Assembly (NCBI RefSeq): GCF_000942395.1
Contig: NZ_LN812102.1
Location: 1,991,516 to 2,055,515, forward strand
Direction of reading: 5' to 3'
Origin: Risungbinella massiliensis
GTDB lineage: Bacteria; Bacillota; Bacilli; Thermoactinomycetales; Thermoactinomycetaceae
Length of the DNA stretch: 64,000 nt
Shown here: positions 1-9,041 of the stretch, piece by piece
Numbering within the stretch: position 1 is the first letter of the stretch
How the letters are laid out: the number at the start of each line of letters is the position of its first letter
Notes under the pieces: generated by a model
Database searches by the model: none
What the model saw: the letters and a program-made list of their open reading frames with translations, nothing else
Told to the model about the DNA's origin: nothing
Made by a program: the position numbers and the translations under genes

Positions 1-184
1 TCTCTCCCACCTCCATCATAGCTACTTCAAACCCTTTCTCCTCCGCAATCTCTTGAAAAATAACTTTTAGATACGTTTCAATCTCTTGATCCAGTACGGC
101 TCTACGATACTTCACCGACCATACCATGTGGTAGTTGACATTATACACGCAAGTCCTAGCGTGTTTTACAGTGTTTTTACTCAT
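1..184 (-). CDS. tnpA: IS200/IS605 family transposase TnpA, N-terminal part (cut by window edge)
   Basis: The minus strand from an ATG at 184 reads on past base 1 without a stop. The first residues (MSKNTVKHARTCVYNVNYH, then MVWSVKYRR) match the start of Y1 (HUH-type) transposases of the IS200/IS605 family, which cut and rejoin single-stranded DNA at hairpins at the element ends. Only about 61 of roughly 130-150 residues are visible, so the HUH and catalytic tyrosine motifs cannot be checked. The hairpin at 272-310 lies on the expected left-end side. Family assignment is firm; whether the gene is intact is unknown. Confidence 0.85.
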   Translation of the reverse strand, partial: MSKNTVKHARTCVYNVNYHMVWSVKYRRAVLDQEIETYLKVIFQEIAEEKGFEVAMMEVGE

Positions 185-271
185 ACATATAGTATAACAA
201 AAATAGGGTAAATATAGTAACATATAAGGAAAATTATATTACATGTAGTAGGAGGAAAGTGCAAAAAATAA

Positions 272-310
272 ATTGCTCTAAGCATCCCCACAAGGAGGAT
301 ACTGAGCAAT
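272..310. mobile_element. Imperfect hairpin, likely left end of the IS200/IS605 element
   Basis: The arms ATTGCTC (272-278) and GAGCAAT (304-310) pair. Inner bases ATCC and GGAT extend the stem around a short loop. IS200/IS605 elements carry such subterminal hairpins upstream of tnpA, and this one lies about 90 bases upstream of the tnpA start. The exact element tip is not resolved. No other gene is visible between 185 and 392. Confidence 0.5.
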
Positions 311-392
311 GCTCCCTTTCATCTACCCATTGAATGGGGAGAATTCCCGTTCGCAAATCTTAAAAAAGCAACTACTATATAAGGTGATCTTC

Positions 393-896
393 ATGAAAAA
401 CAAAGCAACCATCATCATGGAATTTGAACAATTCCTATTCTGGATTCAGCAATTCAAATTAGACGACCATCAAACTTTTCTAGAACCGATTTCAGAGGGG
501 AAATGGTCCATCGCGGAAATCCTATCTCATTTGATGTTTTGGGACCGATATTTTCTTCAAGAAATACTTCCACATATACGCCCTGGAGCGGACATCGAGT
601 TTATTCCATTTCAACAGTTAAATAATAAATCGTCTATATACGCTTTATCAGGAATTTCCATGAATGAGTTAGTAGAAGAAGTGATCCACTATCGAACAAA
701 ACTAGTGGAAAAACTGAGAGAACAAACAGAAGAGCAGTTTCATATTCCGTTTAAATTAAATGGAGAAGAAATAGATAGTTATTCTGGATCTCGCTATACA
801 TTATGTAACTATATCCAAGATTCCGTTCACCATGATCATCATCATCAACGGCAAATCGCGGAGTTCCTAAAAACAATAGAGAAACCACTATCTTGA
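393..896 (+). CDS. DinB-like (DinB/YfiT superfamily) protein
   Basis: A 167-residue soluble protein. The sequence fits the four-helix DinB_2 fold: an early segment KWSIAEILSHLMFWDRYF, where the first metal-ligand His of the family normally sits, and a late segment with clustered His (VHHDHHHQRQIAEFL) matching the HxxxH metal-binding helix. Family members are metal-dependent, often thiol-linked transferases or stress proteins; the exact reaction is unknown. The ATG at 393 is chosen because AAGGTGAT lies just upstream. An earlier in-frame ATG at 309 lies in the IS end hairpin and lacks a ribosome site. Confidence 0.7.
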   Translation: MKNKATIIMEFEQFLFWIQQFKLDDHQTFLEPISEGKWSIAEILSHLMFWDRYFLQEILPHIRPGADIEFIPFQQLNNKSSIYALSGISMNELVEEVIHYRTKLVEKLREQTEEQFHIPFKLNGEEIDSYSGSRYTLCNYIQDSVHHDHHHQRQIAEFLKTIEKPLS

Positions 897-968
897 TCAA
901 AATTGCTTATTCCACAAACAAAAGAGCTAATGATCTACTTTTGCAAAGCAGTCATCAGTAGCTTTCTA

Positions 969-1225
969 TTACTTTCCATATTGATCAAGTATTTCTGTGA
1001 TCGAAAAACCTTGATCTTTATAAGCTTGGATTTCTTCTATTCGTTTGATTGCAGTGACTCGATGATAACGTCTAGTGAGTCTAGTATCCTCTTATTCAAA
1101 AGGCAGAAGTTCAACTTCAGTTTAATATTTGAGGGACTATATCTATTAGATGTTAATCGAACAAGCTCACTGATTGTCACGTACTCTGCTTCCTGAATCA
1201 CTTCCCAGCTACGCTGTCGGGACAT
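969..1225 (-). pseudogene. Broken MerR-family transcription regulator
   Basis: The first frame gives MSRQRSWEVIQEAEYVTIS and ELVRLTSNRYS, a MerR-type winged-helix start, then runs into nonsense. The adjacent frame continues the family pattern: KYxTEVELLPFE, then EDTRLTRRYHRVTAIKRIEE, then IQAYKDQGFSITEILDQYGK and a stop at 969-971. One frameshift near 1125-1145 and two in-frame TAA codons (where Tyr and Gln would be expected) are needed to join them. The reading is my own; the family call rests on the YYTE...LLPF and RRYHR patterns typical of MerR. It lies just after the GPP34 remnant on the same strand, so the two may once have been one operon. Confidence 0.6.
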
Positions 1226-1245
1226 ATTGCTTCACTACAACTTTC

Positions 1246-1685
1246 CTAAATAACAGCTCCACCAGCAGACGCTGATGCTGCACTATCACTAATGACCGCT
1301 TTTATCGTTTTAGTAAATTTCCACGACTCTGAGTTTCCTACTTTAAAATCTTGTAGTCGCTCTACTAATTGCTGTTTCTCATAGGAGGAAAAATACCCCT
1401 TAACATATTAGAGGTATCTAAAAGTATGATCAACATAATCGTCTGATCCTCTACTTTGCCATCTTCTAAAACTTCTGCACGTAGTCGTTCGATAATTTGT
1501 CTATTAATATGTTCCTGATGTACGTAACGTTTTGTTGGAATAAGATAAAATAGCTTGGATTCGTCTTCCTTTATTGCATCCTTGCGAACTAACTCTCCTA
1601 TTAATTGCTCCTGAATTTTCTTTCCCACTCCCATAGGTTTAGAGAAATATTGACTAGTGGATAAAAGAAAATTTATGAAAAGCAA
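1246..1685 (-). pseudogene. Truncated, frameshifted GPP34-family protein
   Basis: Residues GVGKKIQEQLIGELVRKDAI and ESKLFYLIPTKRY match the middle of GPP34 (GOLPH3/Vps74-like) proteins, which bind phosphoinositide-like lipids in eukaryotes and are of unknown role in bacteria. At GIFP the frame shifts near 1385; the other frame continues SYEKQQLVERLQDFKVGNSE and ends ASAGGAVI with a stop at 1246. The N-terminal third of the family is missing. Both changes indicate a dead gene. Confidence 0.65.
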
Positions 1686-1687
1686 AA

Positions 1688-1720
1688 GAAACCCAAGACT
1701 TTTTCATTATTCTTGGGTTT
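1688..1720 (-). terminator. Rho-independent terminator after kamE
   Basis: AAACCCAAGA and TCTTGGGTTT form a 10-bp stem, followed in the minus direction by a T-rich stretch. It sits just after the kamE stop and so marks the end of the lysine aminomutase operon. Confidence 0.8.
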
Positions 1721-1728
1721 ATCTATCG

Positions 1729-2496
1729 TTATAACATCTTTTCTTGTCTTCTCTTCTGTTCTCTGCGATACAGCTCCTGTACGAAATAGGAAGCCACATC
1801 TGGTGCCAGTGCACCCGGACCAAATCCAGCATCATAACCTAACTCCAAAGCAAGTTCATGATGAATCCTAGGTCCCCCACAAATCAACACGATCTGATCA
1901 CGCATTCCCTCTGCCTCTAACATATCGACTAACTCAGTGAGATTGGTTAGATGCACTCCTTTTTGAGTGACAATCTGGGAGACAAGTAACACGTCTGCTT
2001 GATATTCTCTTGCTTTCTGAATTAAATCTTCATTGAGGACTTGTGCTCCCAAATTATAAGCTTCGATCTCTGGATAGCGCTCCAAACCATACTCTCCGTT
2101 GTATCCTTTCATATTCATAATGGCATCAATCCCAACCGTATGAGCATCCGTCCCAGTACAGGCTCCTAGCACGACTACTTTTCGTCCTATATTGTCATGA
2201 ATAAACTGATTGATCTCTTGGAATTCCATTCGTTCGCTCTCTACTTTAGGTACATAGATGGAGGTGAAATCGACAGAGTGCTGACACTTACCATAGACGA
2301 TAAAATAGGTAAAATTCTCTCCTAGATCTTTCATGTGGTAGACTTGCGGCTCTAACAATCCCATTTGGATCACTAATTGCTTAGCTGCTTCTCGAGCCTC
2401 TTCCCCACATGGCACAGGGAGCGAAAAACTTACTTGTACAGCACCATCATGATAGGTATCGCCATACGGGCGGACGTTTCGTAAATCACTATTCAT
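1729..2496 (-). CDS. kamE: D-lysine 5,6-aminomutase, beta subunit
   Basis: A 255-residue cobalamin-binding subunit. With KamD it moves the terminal amino group of beta-lysine (or D-lysine) to C5 using adenosylcobalamin and PLP. The DxHxxG cobalamin motif is present (Asp117-Ala-His119-Thr-Val-Gly122). The PLP-type lysine of the family corresponds to Lys130 in NMKGY. The Rossmann part ends with GYDAGFGPGA. The gene starts within the last base of kamD (2496), which implies translational coupling. Length is normal for the family and no key residue is missing. Confidence 0.93.
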   Translation of the reverse strand: MNSDLRNVRPYGDTYHDGAVQVSFSLPVPCGEEAREAAKQLVIQMGLLEPQVYHMKDLGENFTYFIVYGKCQHSVDFTSIYVPKVESERMEFQEINQFIHDNIGRKVVVLGACTGTDAHTVGIDAIMNMKGYNGEYGLERYPEIEAYNLGAQVLNEDLIQKAREYQADVLLVSQIVTQKGVHLTNLTELVDMLEAEGMRDQIVLICGGPRIHHELALELGYDAGFGPGALAPDVASYFVQELYRREQKRRQEKML

Positions 2497-4073
2497 TAGT
2501 ACGTCCCCTCCCGCTTGGGTAATCCTAATCGCTTACGAAGAGATGACTCGACTGGATTCCAATAGGTATCCGACTTACGAAATACTCCAGCCAACCCTTT
2601 GCCACTTGTTTCGGTTCGTTTCACATCGGCCAAAATTCCTTTAGCTAGTGCTTGAAACATTCCCATGTCCCGAATTTGACGAAGTGTCTGAACAGCCTCT
2701 TGCAACACCTTTTGTGCCCTCTGTTCTATTGTCCCTCCTGGACGGAAAATGATCTCCTCTCCTAAATTATGAGTATTCCGAAAAATGTATTGGGCATTCT
2801 CGATTGCAAGTTGGCGATCATGGATATGTGGAGTATGCATCGCTTCTGTCATCATACCGAGAAGCTGAATTCCTTGCCCCGTCCAAGAACCAACGAGATT
2901 AAATAGAGCATCTTGGATATGTCCACGGAAAATATTTCCTGTCATATGTTTGGTAGGTGGCATATATTTCAGCGGAGCACGAGGGAAGATCTGTCGTGCC
3001 ATTTGAGCTTGTGCTAACTCCAATAAAAACCCATCTTCTAGCATAGGATCCATCTCAAAAGCATGCCCTAATCCCATCTGTTCTTCAGGTAAACCAGAAA
3101 GGATCGCAAGTTGCTCATTGAGAAACTGAGAAGCAAGTACTGTATGCGCCGCTTGAACCGCATCCGCAGTGGTGAGGTAGTTGTCTTCCCCTGTATTGAT
3201 CACAATTCCCGCATAGCTATTGATCATTCTGGAAAAGGATTGGTCGATAAACGTACGTTGCATATTAATATCGCGAAAAAGAATTCCATACAGTGCATCA
3301 TTTAACATTACATCTAATCGTTCCATTGCTCCCATCGCTGCAATCTCTGGCATACAAAGCCCAGAACAATAGTTGCATAGACGAATATATCGTCCCAACT
3401 CTTCTCCTACTTCATCCAATGCTTGACGCATGATGCGAAAATTCTCTTGAGTGGCGAATGTACCTCCAAATCCCTCCCTTGTCGCTCCATAAGGGACGTA
3501 ATCCAAAAGACTTTGCCCCGTACTTCGGATCACTGCCACGATATCAGCACCTTGCCTCGCTGCTGATCGAGCTTGTATCACATCTTCATAGATATCTCCT
3601 GTTGCCACAATCACATAGAGAAGAGGCTGCTTCCTTATCGGAGAATCTTGTAGCCATTGCTCCCGTATTGTTCTGTTTTCCAAGACTTTATCAAGTGCTT
3701 CTTCTGCCATCTCACTCCCTTTTTCCCAGATTTTCTCTGACTCAATAACCGGGATCTCCATTAGATTGAGTTGATTCTTTGCTACTTGTTCTGCAATTTC
3801 GATAGCAGATCGGTTTTCCTGAATCATGGCATTTATGACCCAAAAGGATGCACCTTCCGTTATCCCACCATTGTCCAATAAATGATCGACCACAATATTG
3901 ACTAGGGGAATCCCATCCTCCTGAACCCCTTCGATTCCTAAAAAACGAAGTACGGTTCGCTCCATTGCTGTTGTCGTCTTAGATGCGATAAATTGGTCAA
4001 TTTGTTCCGCAATCTCTCTTGCTAGATTTCTTGCCTCCATGATCTGCTCTTTACTTAAACGAAGTTTCTCCAT
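2496..4073 (-). CDS. kamD: D-lysine 5,6-aminomutase, alpha subunit
   Basis: About 525 residues, the usual size for the TIM-barrel alpha subunit that cradles PLP and adenosylcobalamin in lysine 5,6-aminomutase. Family-like segments include LLYVIVATGDIYEDVIQARS, ADIVAVIRSTGQSLLDYVPYG and RLCNYCSGLCMPEIA. I place the start at 4073 (MEKLRLSKEQ), after GGGAGGAG; the longer frame to 4112 lies inside the upstream gene and has no ribosome site of its own. The start overlaps the end of the MutS-like gene by a few bases, and the stop touches kamE, so the operon is tightly coupled. Confidence 0.92.
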   Translation of the reverse strand: MEKLRLSKEQIMEARNLAREIAEQIDQFIASKTTTAMERTVLRFLGIEGVQEDGIPLVNIVVDHLLDNGGITEGASFWVINAMIQENRSAIEIAEQVAKNQLNLMEIPVIESEKIWEKGSEMAEEALDKVLENRTIREQWLQDSPIRKQPLLYVIVATGDIYEDVIQARSAARQGADIVAVIRSTGQSLLDYVPYGATREGFGGTFATQENFRIMRQALDEVGEELGRYIRLCNYCSGLCMPEIAAMGAMERLDVMLNDALYGILFRDINMQRTFIDQSFSRMINSYAGIVINTGEDNYLTTADAVQAAHTVLASQFLNEQLAILSGLPEEQMGLGHAFEMDPMLEDGFLLELAQAQMARQIFPRAPLKYMPPTKHMTGNIFRGHIQDALFNLVGSWTGQGIQLLGMMTEAMHTPHIHDRQLAIENAQYIFRNTHNLGEEIIFRPGGTIEQRAQKVLQEAVQTLRQIRDMGMFQALAKGILADVKRTETSGKGLAGVFRKSDTYWNPVESSLRKRLGLPKREGTY

Positions 4074-4074
4074 G

Positions 4075-5640
4075 TCACTCCTCCCTCCTGCTTTCGAGTA
4101 ACCTCTCTGCATTTTGCAAAATATCCTCTGGCAAACCTAGCTTTCTAGCAGTTTGGATCGCTTCTTGGGGAAGTTTCTCTCCTTTTTCCATTGGAGTCAG
4201 TTGAAAGAGAACTGAAAAACCGTCTTCAAGCGGAGTACTATGCGAGACCATCCGGTAGAAAGAGGCCCCTGATACTTCTAACACTTCTGGAAAATGAGTA
4301 GTCAAAATTGCTGGAAACCGATGTTTAACTAAATATTCTGCAATGGCAATTGATAGAGCAGCTCCTTCATTCGGATTGGTTCCCCTAGCCAGTTCATCTA
4401 ACAAGAGAAACCCGAAAGACGGGCTAACCAGCACTCTAGCTAGCTGAGACATCTCACTGCCAAAGCTGCTGAGACCTGATAGCGTAGTATCATCTTGAAT
4501 CAATTCCACCCAAGAAAACAAAGGTAGAGAACACCTAGAAGCTGGGACGAAAAATCCAAACTGAGACAGAAACGCAATCGTGGCAATTGTTTTCAAGACT
4601 ACTGTTTTGCCACCCATATTGGGCCCAACGAGAATTGCTGTTTCCTGGCCTAATGAAAAGCTAATTGGATAAAAGCGTTTTCCTTGTTTTTGTAACTCTC
4701 GTTCGATGAGAGGATGCCGACCTTCTACTATTTCTAACTTTTGCCCGTAGTTAGGCCTTACACCCTGCCAACTTCTAGCCTTCCGCCATTTGGCAAAACT
4801 AAAATCTAACTCTCCAATTCTTTGCCCCCACTTACTTAAGTTCTCTCGATAAGGGTTGCATCGTTGATAAAGACCAAATAAAACACGTTGGGCTTCCTCC
4901 TCCAGCCCATCTCTTTGTTTCTCACACTCTATCCGTCTAATTTGTTCTTCTTTTGTTTCACGTAGTCTGTAGATTGATTCCCATTGCGTCTGCCGTACAA
5001 GAACCAATTCTTCTAGTAGTTCCTTTGGGATTTCGTTGTCTTGTTTAGACCAGGACCATTCTCCAAGATGATTTGATTTTTTCCCCAAAAGAATCGACAT
5101 TTGCCTCCGACGCTTCTCCACTAATGAATGGAAAGACCGTTCAGATTGCTGTAATCTTCTCCAAAGTGTTTCATAATTTGCTGAAAAACCGTCTAACAAA
5201 GAAAAGGACGAAGTGATCGGAGCTTTGGGCTGTAACGTAGCGATTATCTCTTCCAATTCGAAAGCCTCCTCCTTTGTTAGCAAACTCAAAAACGAGTTAT
5301 TCTTCAAAATTCGAATAATACGCATAAAACCTATTACAAAGCGCTTGAGGAAGAACCAATCTTGAATATTACCTAGTTGTTGAATTTCCCACATTTGAAG
5401 TATGGTAGTAAGATCTGGCAGAGCAGCTAATTCTTCGATCAACAAAGACTCTATTTCATCATTCTGTTCTATCATCTTTCCAATCTCTTCTTGCTTTTGT
5501 AGCTCTTTTTGCCAGATCTCCTCTTCCCCAGGCTGGTAGGCACTCCACTGTTTTTTTCGTTGTTTGCCATAAGAGGATAAGATCGGAATCTCCCATAGTT
5601 CCTCTATTTCTTTGAATATTTTCCCGCTACGTTGCCCCAC
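4075..5640 (-). CDS. MutS-like P-loop ATPase of the lysine aminomutase operon (KamC-like)
   Basis: 521 residues. The C-terminal third is a MutS ATPase domain: Walker A in GPNMGGKTVVLKTIA, a mid-domain DDTTLSGLSSFGSEMSQLA and Walker B FLLLDELARGTNPNEG. The N-terminal half is helical, like the MutS core and clamp, but no mismatch-recognition domain I is recognised. Lysine-fermentation clusters of clostridia and fusobacteria carry a MutS-like gene beside kamDE, and position argues this is the same protein. A chaperone or reactivase role for the B12 mutase is a guess. The start is GTG at 5640 with AGGAGG eight bases upstream. Confidence 0.75.
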   Translation of the reverse strand: MGQRSGKIFKEIEELWEIPILSSYGKQRKKQWSAYQPGEEEIWQKELQKQEEIGKMIEQNDEIESLLIEELAALPDLTTILQMWEIQQLGNIQDWFFLKRFVIGFMRIIRILKNNSFLSLLTKEEAFELEEIIATLQPKAPITSSFSLLDGFSANYETLWRRLQQSERSFHSLVEKRRRQMSILLGKKSNHLGEWSWSKQDNEIPKELLEELVLVRQTQWESIYRLRETKEEQIRRIECEKQRDGLEEEAQRVLFGLYQRCNPYRENLSKWGQRIGELDFSFAKWRKARSWQGVRPNYGQKLEIVEGRHPLIERELQKQGKRFYPISFSLGQETAILVGPNMGGKTVVLKTIATIAFLSQFGFFVPASRCSLPLFSWVELIQDDTTLSGLSSFGSEMSQLARVLVSPSFGFLLLDELARGTNPNEGAALSIAIAEYLVKHRFPAILTTHFPEVLEVSGASFYRMVSHSTPLEDGFSVLFQLTPMEKGEKLPQEAIQTARKLGLPEDILQNAERLLESRREE

Positions 5641-5705
5641 CTACCATTCCTCCTTTCTAGAAGCCTACACAGAATCAAAAACAGGAATCTTTTGGTGTAG
5701 ATCTT

Positions 5706-6704
5706 TTAATATTTTTGAAAGTCGACCACAGGGAACGATTTTGCTACTAACTCAATCTCTCGTTTTACTAAAGTGGAATTCCAAACAAAACCATCTACTG
5801 AATAAGGATTGTATCCGATTAGCAAAAGCTGGGGTAAATATAGCACTTGTACAGATGTCTTCTCCTTTGCTTGAAAAATATTGGGTGGTACAAAAAGATG
5901 AGTAGGGTCCTCCAAGACAATCGTTTGAATTCCAAAAGATGAAATTCGTTCATAAAGCCGAGTAGTGAGAGCTCCTGGGAAATAGAGAATACTCTCTTCT
6001 AATGATGCATGGGAACATAACATAGCAAGAATAGAGTTTTGGTCCAAATGAGATAGTAGCGTCTCACCGTTAGCATTTATCAGAAGGTACTCTTTCTTTT
6101 TCCGTGAACTATCCAGTAATGCATGGCTAGCAAACCGAGGAAGACAGTAACTGCTCAACCACTCCTCTACCTTTTTAGCTAGTGCTTGTGGATGGGAATA
6201 ACCACTCGCACCGGCAATGAGAATAACACCATCCGCACAGGAAATCCCTGCCATAGCTCGACGATCGTAGGCACCATCTTGAAGGAGAAGGGTAACGCCT
6301 AGTCTCCACATTTTGTTCTGTACGTCTTGAAGTTGTCGAATATTGGTAACACCAGCTAAGGTAACGGTTGTCTCTTCCATCGCTTTTGCTATGATCAAAG
6401 GTCCCAGTAGACTAGTCGACTCCATCCAGTCGAGAATTTTCCAACTTTCTTTGTGCTCTGAAAGAAAAGGGGCAGCAGTGGCCACTACCCCTCCTTTGGG
6501 TACCCAAACTGCTGGCTTACTCCTCCCGCTCCAGACATCTTTTTTCTCGCCATCCACCCCAATACTTACTAACCCTAGTTGGTGAATCCCGTTTAGGGTT
6601 CTCGCAACTTGACACATTGCGGTTGTTTTTCCGGCATTCTTAGAAAGTCCTACAAAAGCCAAAGATTTCCCGGGAAATAATCGGAGGATTTCCATTGTAT
6701 CCAT
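5706..6704 (-). CDS. P-loop NTPase of the lysine aminomutase operon (KamB-like)
   Basis: 332 residues with one clear motif near the N-terminus: FVGLSKNAGKTTAMCQVA, a Walker A loop of the G-x4-GKT type (residues about 17-27). No further domain is recognised; the C-terminal half has no clear family signature. It lies six bases after kamA and just before the MutS-like gene, where lysine-fermentation clusters carry the unassigned gene kamB. Its role is unknown; mutase maturation or reactivation is plausible. A perfect Noc-binding palindrome lies inside the gene at 6665-6678. Confidence 0.6.
   Translation of the reverse strand: MDTMEILRLFPGKSLAFVGLSKNAGKTTAMCQVARTLNGIHQLGLVSIGVDGEKKDVWSGRSKPAVWVPKGGVVATAAPFLSEHKESWKILDWMESTSLLGPLIIAKAMEETTVTLAGVTNIRQLQDVQNKMWRLGVTLLLQDGAYDRRAMAGISCADGVILIAGASGYSHPQALAKKVEEWLSSYCLPRFASHALLDSSRKKKEYLLINANGETLLSHLDQNSILAMLCSHASLEESILYFPGALTTRLYERISSFGIQTIVLEDPTHLFVPPNIFQAKEKTSVQVLYLPQLLLIGYNPYSVDGFVWNSTLVKREIELVAKSFPVVDFQKY
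6665..6678. promoter_or_regulatory. Noc-binding site (NBS), perfect palindrome
   Basis: ATTTCCCGGGAAAT is identical to the Noc consensus described in Bacillus subtilis. Noc itself is encoded at 52099-52944, and a second identical site is at 57155-57168. The site falls within codons of the kamB-like gene. Confidence 0.75.
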
Positions 6705-6710
6705 CTAAAT

Positions 6711-7973
6711 TTACGGGGCTTCCTGGCTTATTCGTCGTTCTTCCCTACGAAGTTTTTGGGGAACTAAATTCACCATTTCATCCTGCATGAGACCTGCTAT
6801 TCCTGCACTTCCGTTTGCTTCTAAACAGTACGCACAAGTAGTGGAATCATGGGGTTGATAGCTTTCAGGTTCAGGATAACTAGTGATCACTCCCTCAAAA
6901 TTGCGAAGAACTGTTTTGGTTGGACTTTGAGAAATAATATAGTTAGGTGAGACTGGAATCTTACCACCACCACTCGGAGCATCCACAACAAAAGTAGGAA
7001 CTGCATAGCCAGATGTGTGTCCACGAAGAAACTCGATAATTTCGATTCCCTTACTAACTGGTGTTCGAAAATGCCCGATCCCCTCCGAAAGATCGCACTG
7101 ATAAATGTAATATGGTCGAACGCGTGTCTTGACTAATTCATGCATCAATTTTTTCATCAAATGCGGGCAATCATTGATTCCTTTTAAAATTACGGATTGA
7201 TTTCCAAGAGGAACCCCTGCATCTGCTAACATCTCACAAGCCTTTCGAGCTTCTGGGGTCAATTCTTTGGGATGATTAAAATGGGTATTGAGCCAAACTG
7301 GATGGTACTTGCGTAAAATCTGACAAAGATTTTCTGTAACACGCTGCGGAAAAACGACTGGTGCTCGCGTACCAATTCGGATTATCTCAACATGCGGGAT
7401 AGAACGTAAATTGCTAAGCAAATATTCTAAAATCCGATCGTTCACTAGGAGACCGTCTCCTCCAGACAGTAAAACATCTCGAACTTCTGGATGCTGTCGG
7501 ATATATTCAATACAAGCATCCATCTGCTTTTTGGGTACTCCCATTCCGATCTGTCCCGAAAACCGTCGACGAGTACAGTAGCGACAGTACATGGAACACT
7601 GGTTGGTGATGAGAAAAAGAACACGATCTGGATAACGATGTGTCAATCCTGGTACAGGGGAATCCGTATCTTCCAACAGAGGGTCTGCTAGATCATAGGG
7701 AGTACGTGTTAACTCAGAGGAAATGGGTACCGATTGCATTCGTACAGGATCTAATGGATCATCAGAGTCCATCAAAAGAGCATAGTAGGGAGTGATATTA
7801 AGCGGGATTGTTTGGTTGGCAATACGTACACCCTCTCGCTCCTCTGGAGTTAAGTTCACCACTTGCTCCAAATCTTCTAGTGTCTTGATCGTATGGGTTA
7901 ATTGCCACAACCAGTCATTCCATTGTTCTTCTGTTACATCTTTCCACAGCTCAATCTGTCTCCAATCACGCAA
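6711..7973 (-). CDS. kamA: L-lysine 2,3-aminomutase
   Basis: 420-residue radical SAM enzyme that converts L-lysine to L-beta-lysine, the entry step of this pathway. The [4Fe-4S]/SAM motif CxxxCxxC is Cys126-Cys130-Cys133 (CSMYCRYCTRRR). The PLP lysine is Lys338 in SGGGKIPVSPNY. Substrate-binding acids match Asp294 (QCDLSEG) and Asp331 (VVDAPSG). The start is TTG at 7973, with AAGGAGTG seven bases upstream. It lies 15 bases after kdd, clearly one transcript. Confidence 0.93.
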   Translation of the reverse strand: MRDWRQIELWKDVTEEQWNDWLWQLTHTIKTLEDLEQVVNLTPEEREGVRIANQTIPLNITPYYALLMDSDDPLDPVRMQSVPISSELTRTPYDLADPLLEDTDSPVPGLTHRYPDRVLFLITNQCSMYCRYCTRRRFSGQIGMGVPKKQMDACIEYIRQHPEVRDVLLSGGDGLLVNDRILEYLLSNLRSIPHVEIIRIGTRAPVVFPQRVTENLCQILRKYHPVWLNTHFNHPKELTPEARKACEMLADAGVPLGNQSVILKGINDCPHLMKKLMHELVKTRVRPYYIYQCDLSEGIGHFRTPVSKGIEIIEFLRGHTSGYAVPTFVVDAPSGGGKIPVSPNYIISQSPTKTVLRNFEGVITSYPEPESYQPHDSTTCAYCLEANGSAGIAGLMQDEMVNLVPQKLRREERRISQEAP

Positions 7974-7988
7974 TGCACTTCACTCCTT

Positions 7989-9017
7989 TTACCCATATCT
8001 TTTCTCAAACCAACTCCGTAGTTCGCTTGATTCGCGTAGAGACTGAATGGCCAACTCTGCGTGACCAGCTGTATAACCATTTCCAATCATCATCGAGATG
8101 TCTTTTCCTAATCCCTCTGCTGCAAGGGCTGCAACAGTAAACTGGGTCGCCATGCTAAAGAAATAGATCATTCCACCATCTCGGGTTGCTAAAATAGACG
8201 ATGTTTCCGTATCTGGTATCTGAACACAGTTAATGGTCGTATTGGCTAACAAGCCATCTGTGTGTTCCCTGACCTGTTTCAGTACCTCCATTGCATCTCG
8301 CACATCAACCTGTAATACTTGGTCAGCCCAACCGTAGGAACGTAATAATTCACAAGCTTCTGTTTGATACTCCATCGCAATAAGCTTCCCACTATTTCCA
8401 AGGCGTTTCCTGACCTGATAACAGCTGAGTAACCCAGACTTACCTCCTGCCCCTAATACCAAGACTGTCTCTTCTGGCTTCACCAATTTGGTCACTTGGG
8501 CTGGTGCTCCGCATACATCTAAGACTGCTAAAGAGACCGACTCTGGTAGATCCTCTGGCAAGACTGCGAAAGGAGCTGTAGCAAAAAGAATTGCCTGTGC
8601 ATCAAGGGTTACCTGTCCCGTTTCTAAATCGATGTGGTGAATTTCTTTTAGATGTAAAGGTGTCAGTGTAAGAGATACCAAGGTCGCTATCGAAGTGCCA
8701 ATTTGCACTTTTCTAGGAAATGATGTACCTATTTCTGCAACTTTTCCGATTAACATTCCTCCAGATCCTGTAATCGGATTGTGCATCTTTCCTCTTGTAT
8801 AGATAATCTCTGCGATTCTGTCCCGAACCTTCCTCTCTTCTTTTCCAACTTCATCTAAAATCTGATGGAAAGAGGCAGAATCTATATGGAGCTTCTCCAC
8901 CTCTACTAACATTTCAACAGGCGTTATAATAGGCGTAGAATCTAATTTCCAAGCAGGTTGTGGTAAAACTCCCTTTGGCTCTAGAACTCGGTGTACTCCG
9001 TACCAATCATCTGTCAC
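7989..9017 (-). CDS. kdd: L-erythro-3,5-diaminohexanoate dehydrogenase
   Basis: 342 residues, normal length. It oxidises 3,5-diaminohexanoate, the product of KamDE, with NAD(P). The nucleotide-binding segment is VLVLGAGGKSGLLSCYQ. The N-terminus (DWYGVHRVLEPKGVLPQPAW) and GSGGMLIGKVAEIG are typical of Kdd. The start is GTG at 9017, six bases after GGAGGTGA. First gene of the operon, directly below a sigma-54 promoter (9042-9059), with an untranslated leader of only about 15 bases predicted. Confidence 0.9.
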   Translation of the reverse strand: MTDDWYGVHRVLEPKGVLPQPAWKLDSTPIITPVEMLVEVEKLHIDSASFHQILDEVGKEERKVRDRIAEIIYTRGKMHNPITGSGGMLIGKVAEIGTSFPRKVQIGTSIATLVSLTLTPLHLKEIHHIDLETGQVTLDAQAILFATAPFAVLPEDLPESVSLAVLDVCGAPAQVTKLVKPEETVLVLGAGGKSGLLSCYQVRKRLGNSGKLIAMEYQTEACELLRSYGWADQVLQVDVRDAMEVLKQVREHTDGLLANTTINCVQIPDTETSSILATRDGGMIYFFSMATQFTVAALAAEGLGKDISMMIGNGYTAGHAELAIQSLRESSELRSWFEKRYG

Positions 9018-9041
9018 CTTTTCTCACCTCCATCCCTAATT

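Noticed and set aside
903-1196. Plus-strand 97-codon frame
   Set aside because: It is the shadow of the minus-strand MerR pseudogene; no ribosome site and low-complexity hydrophobic start.
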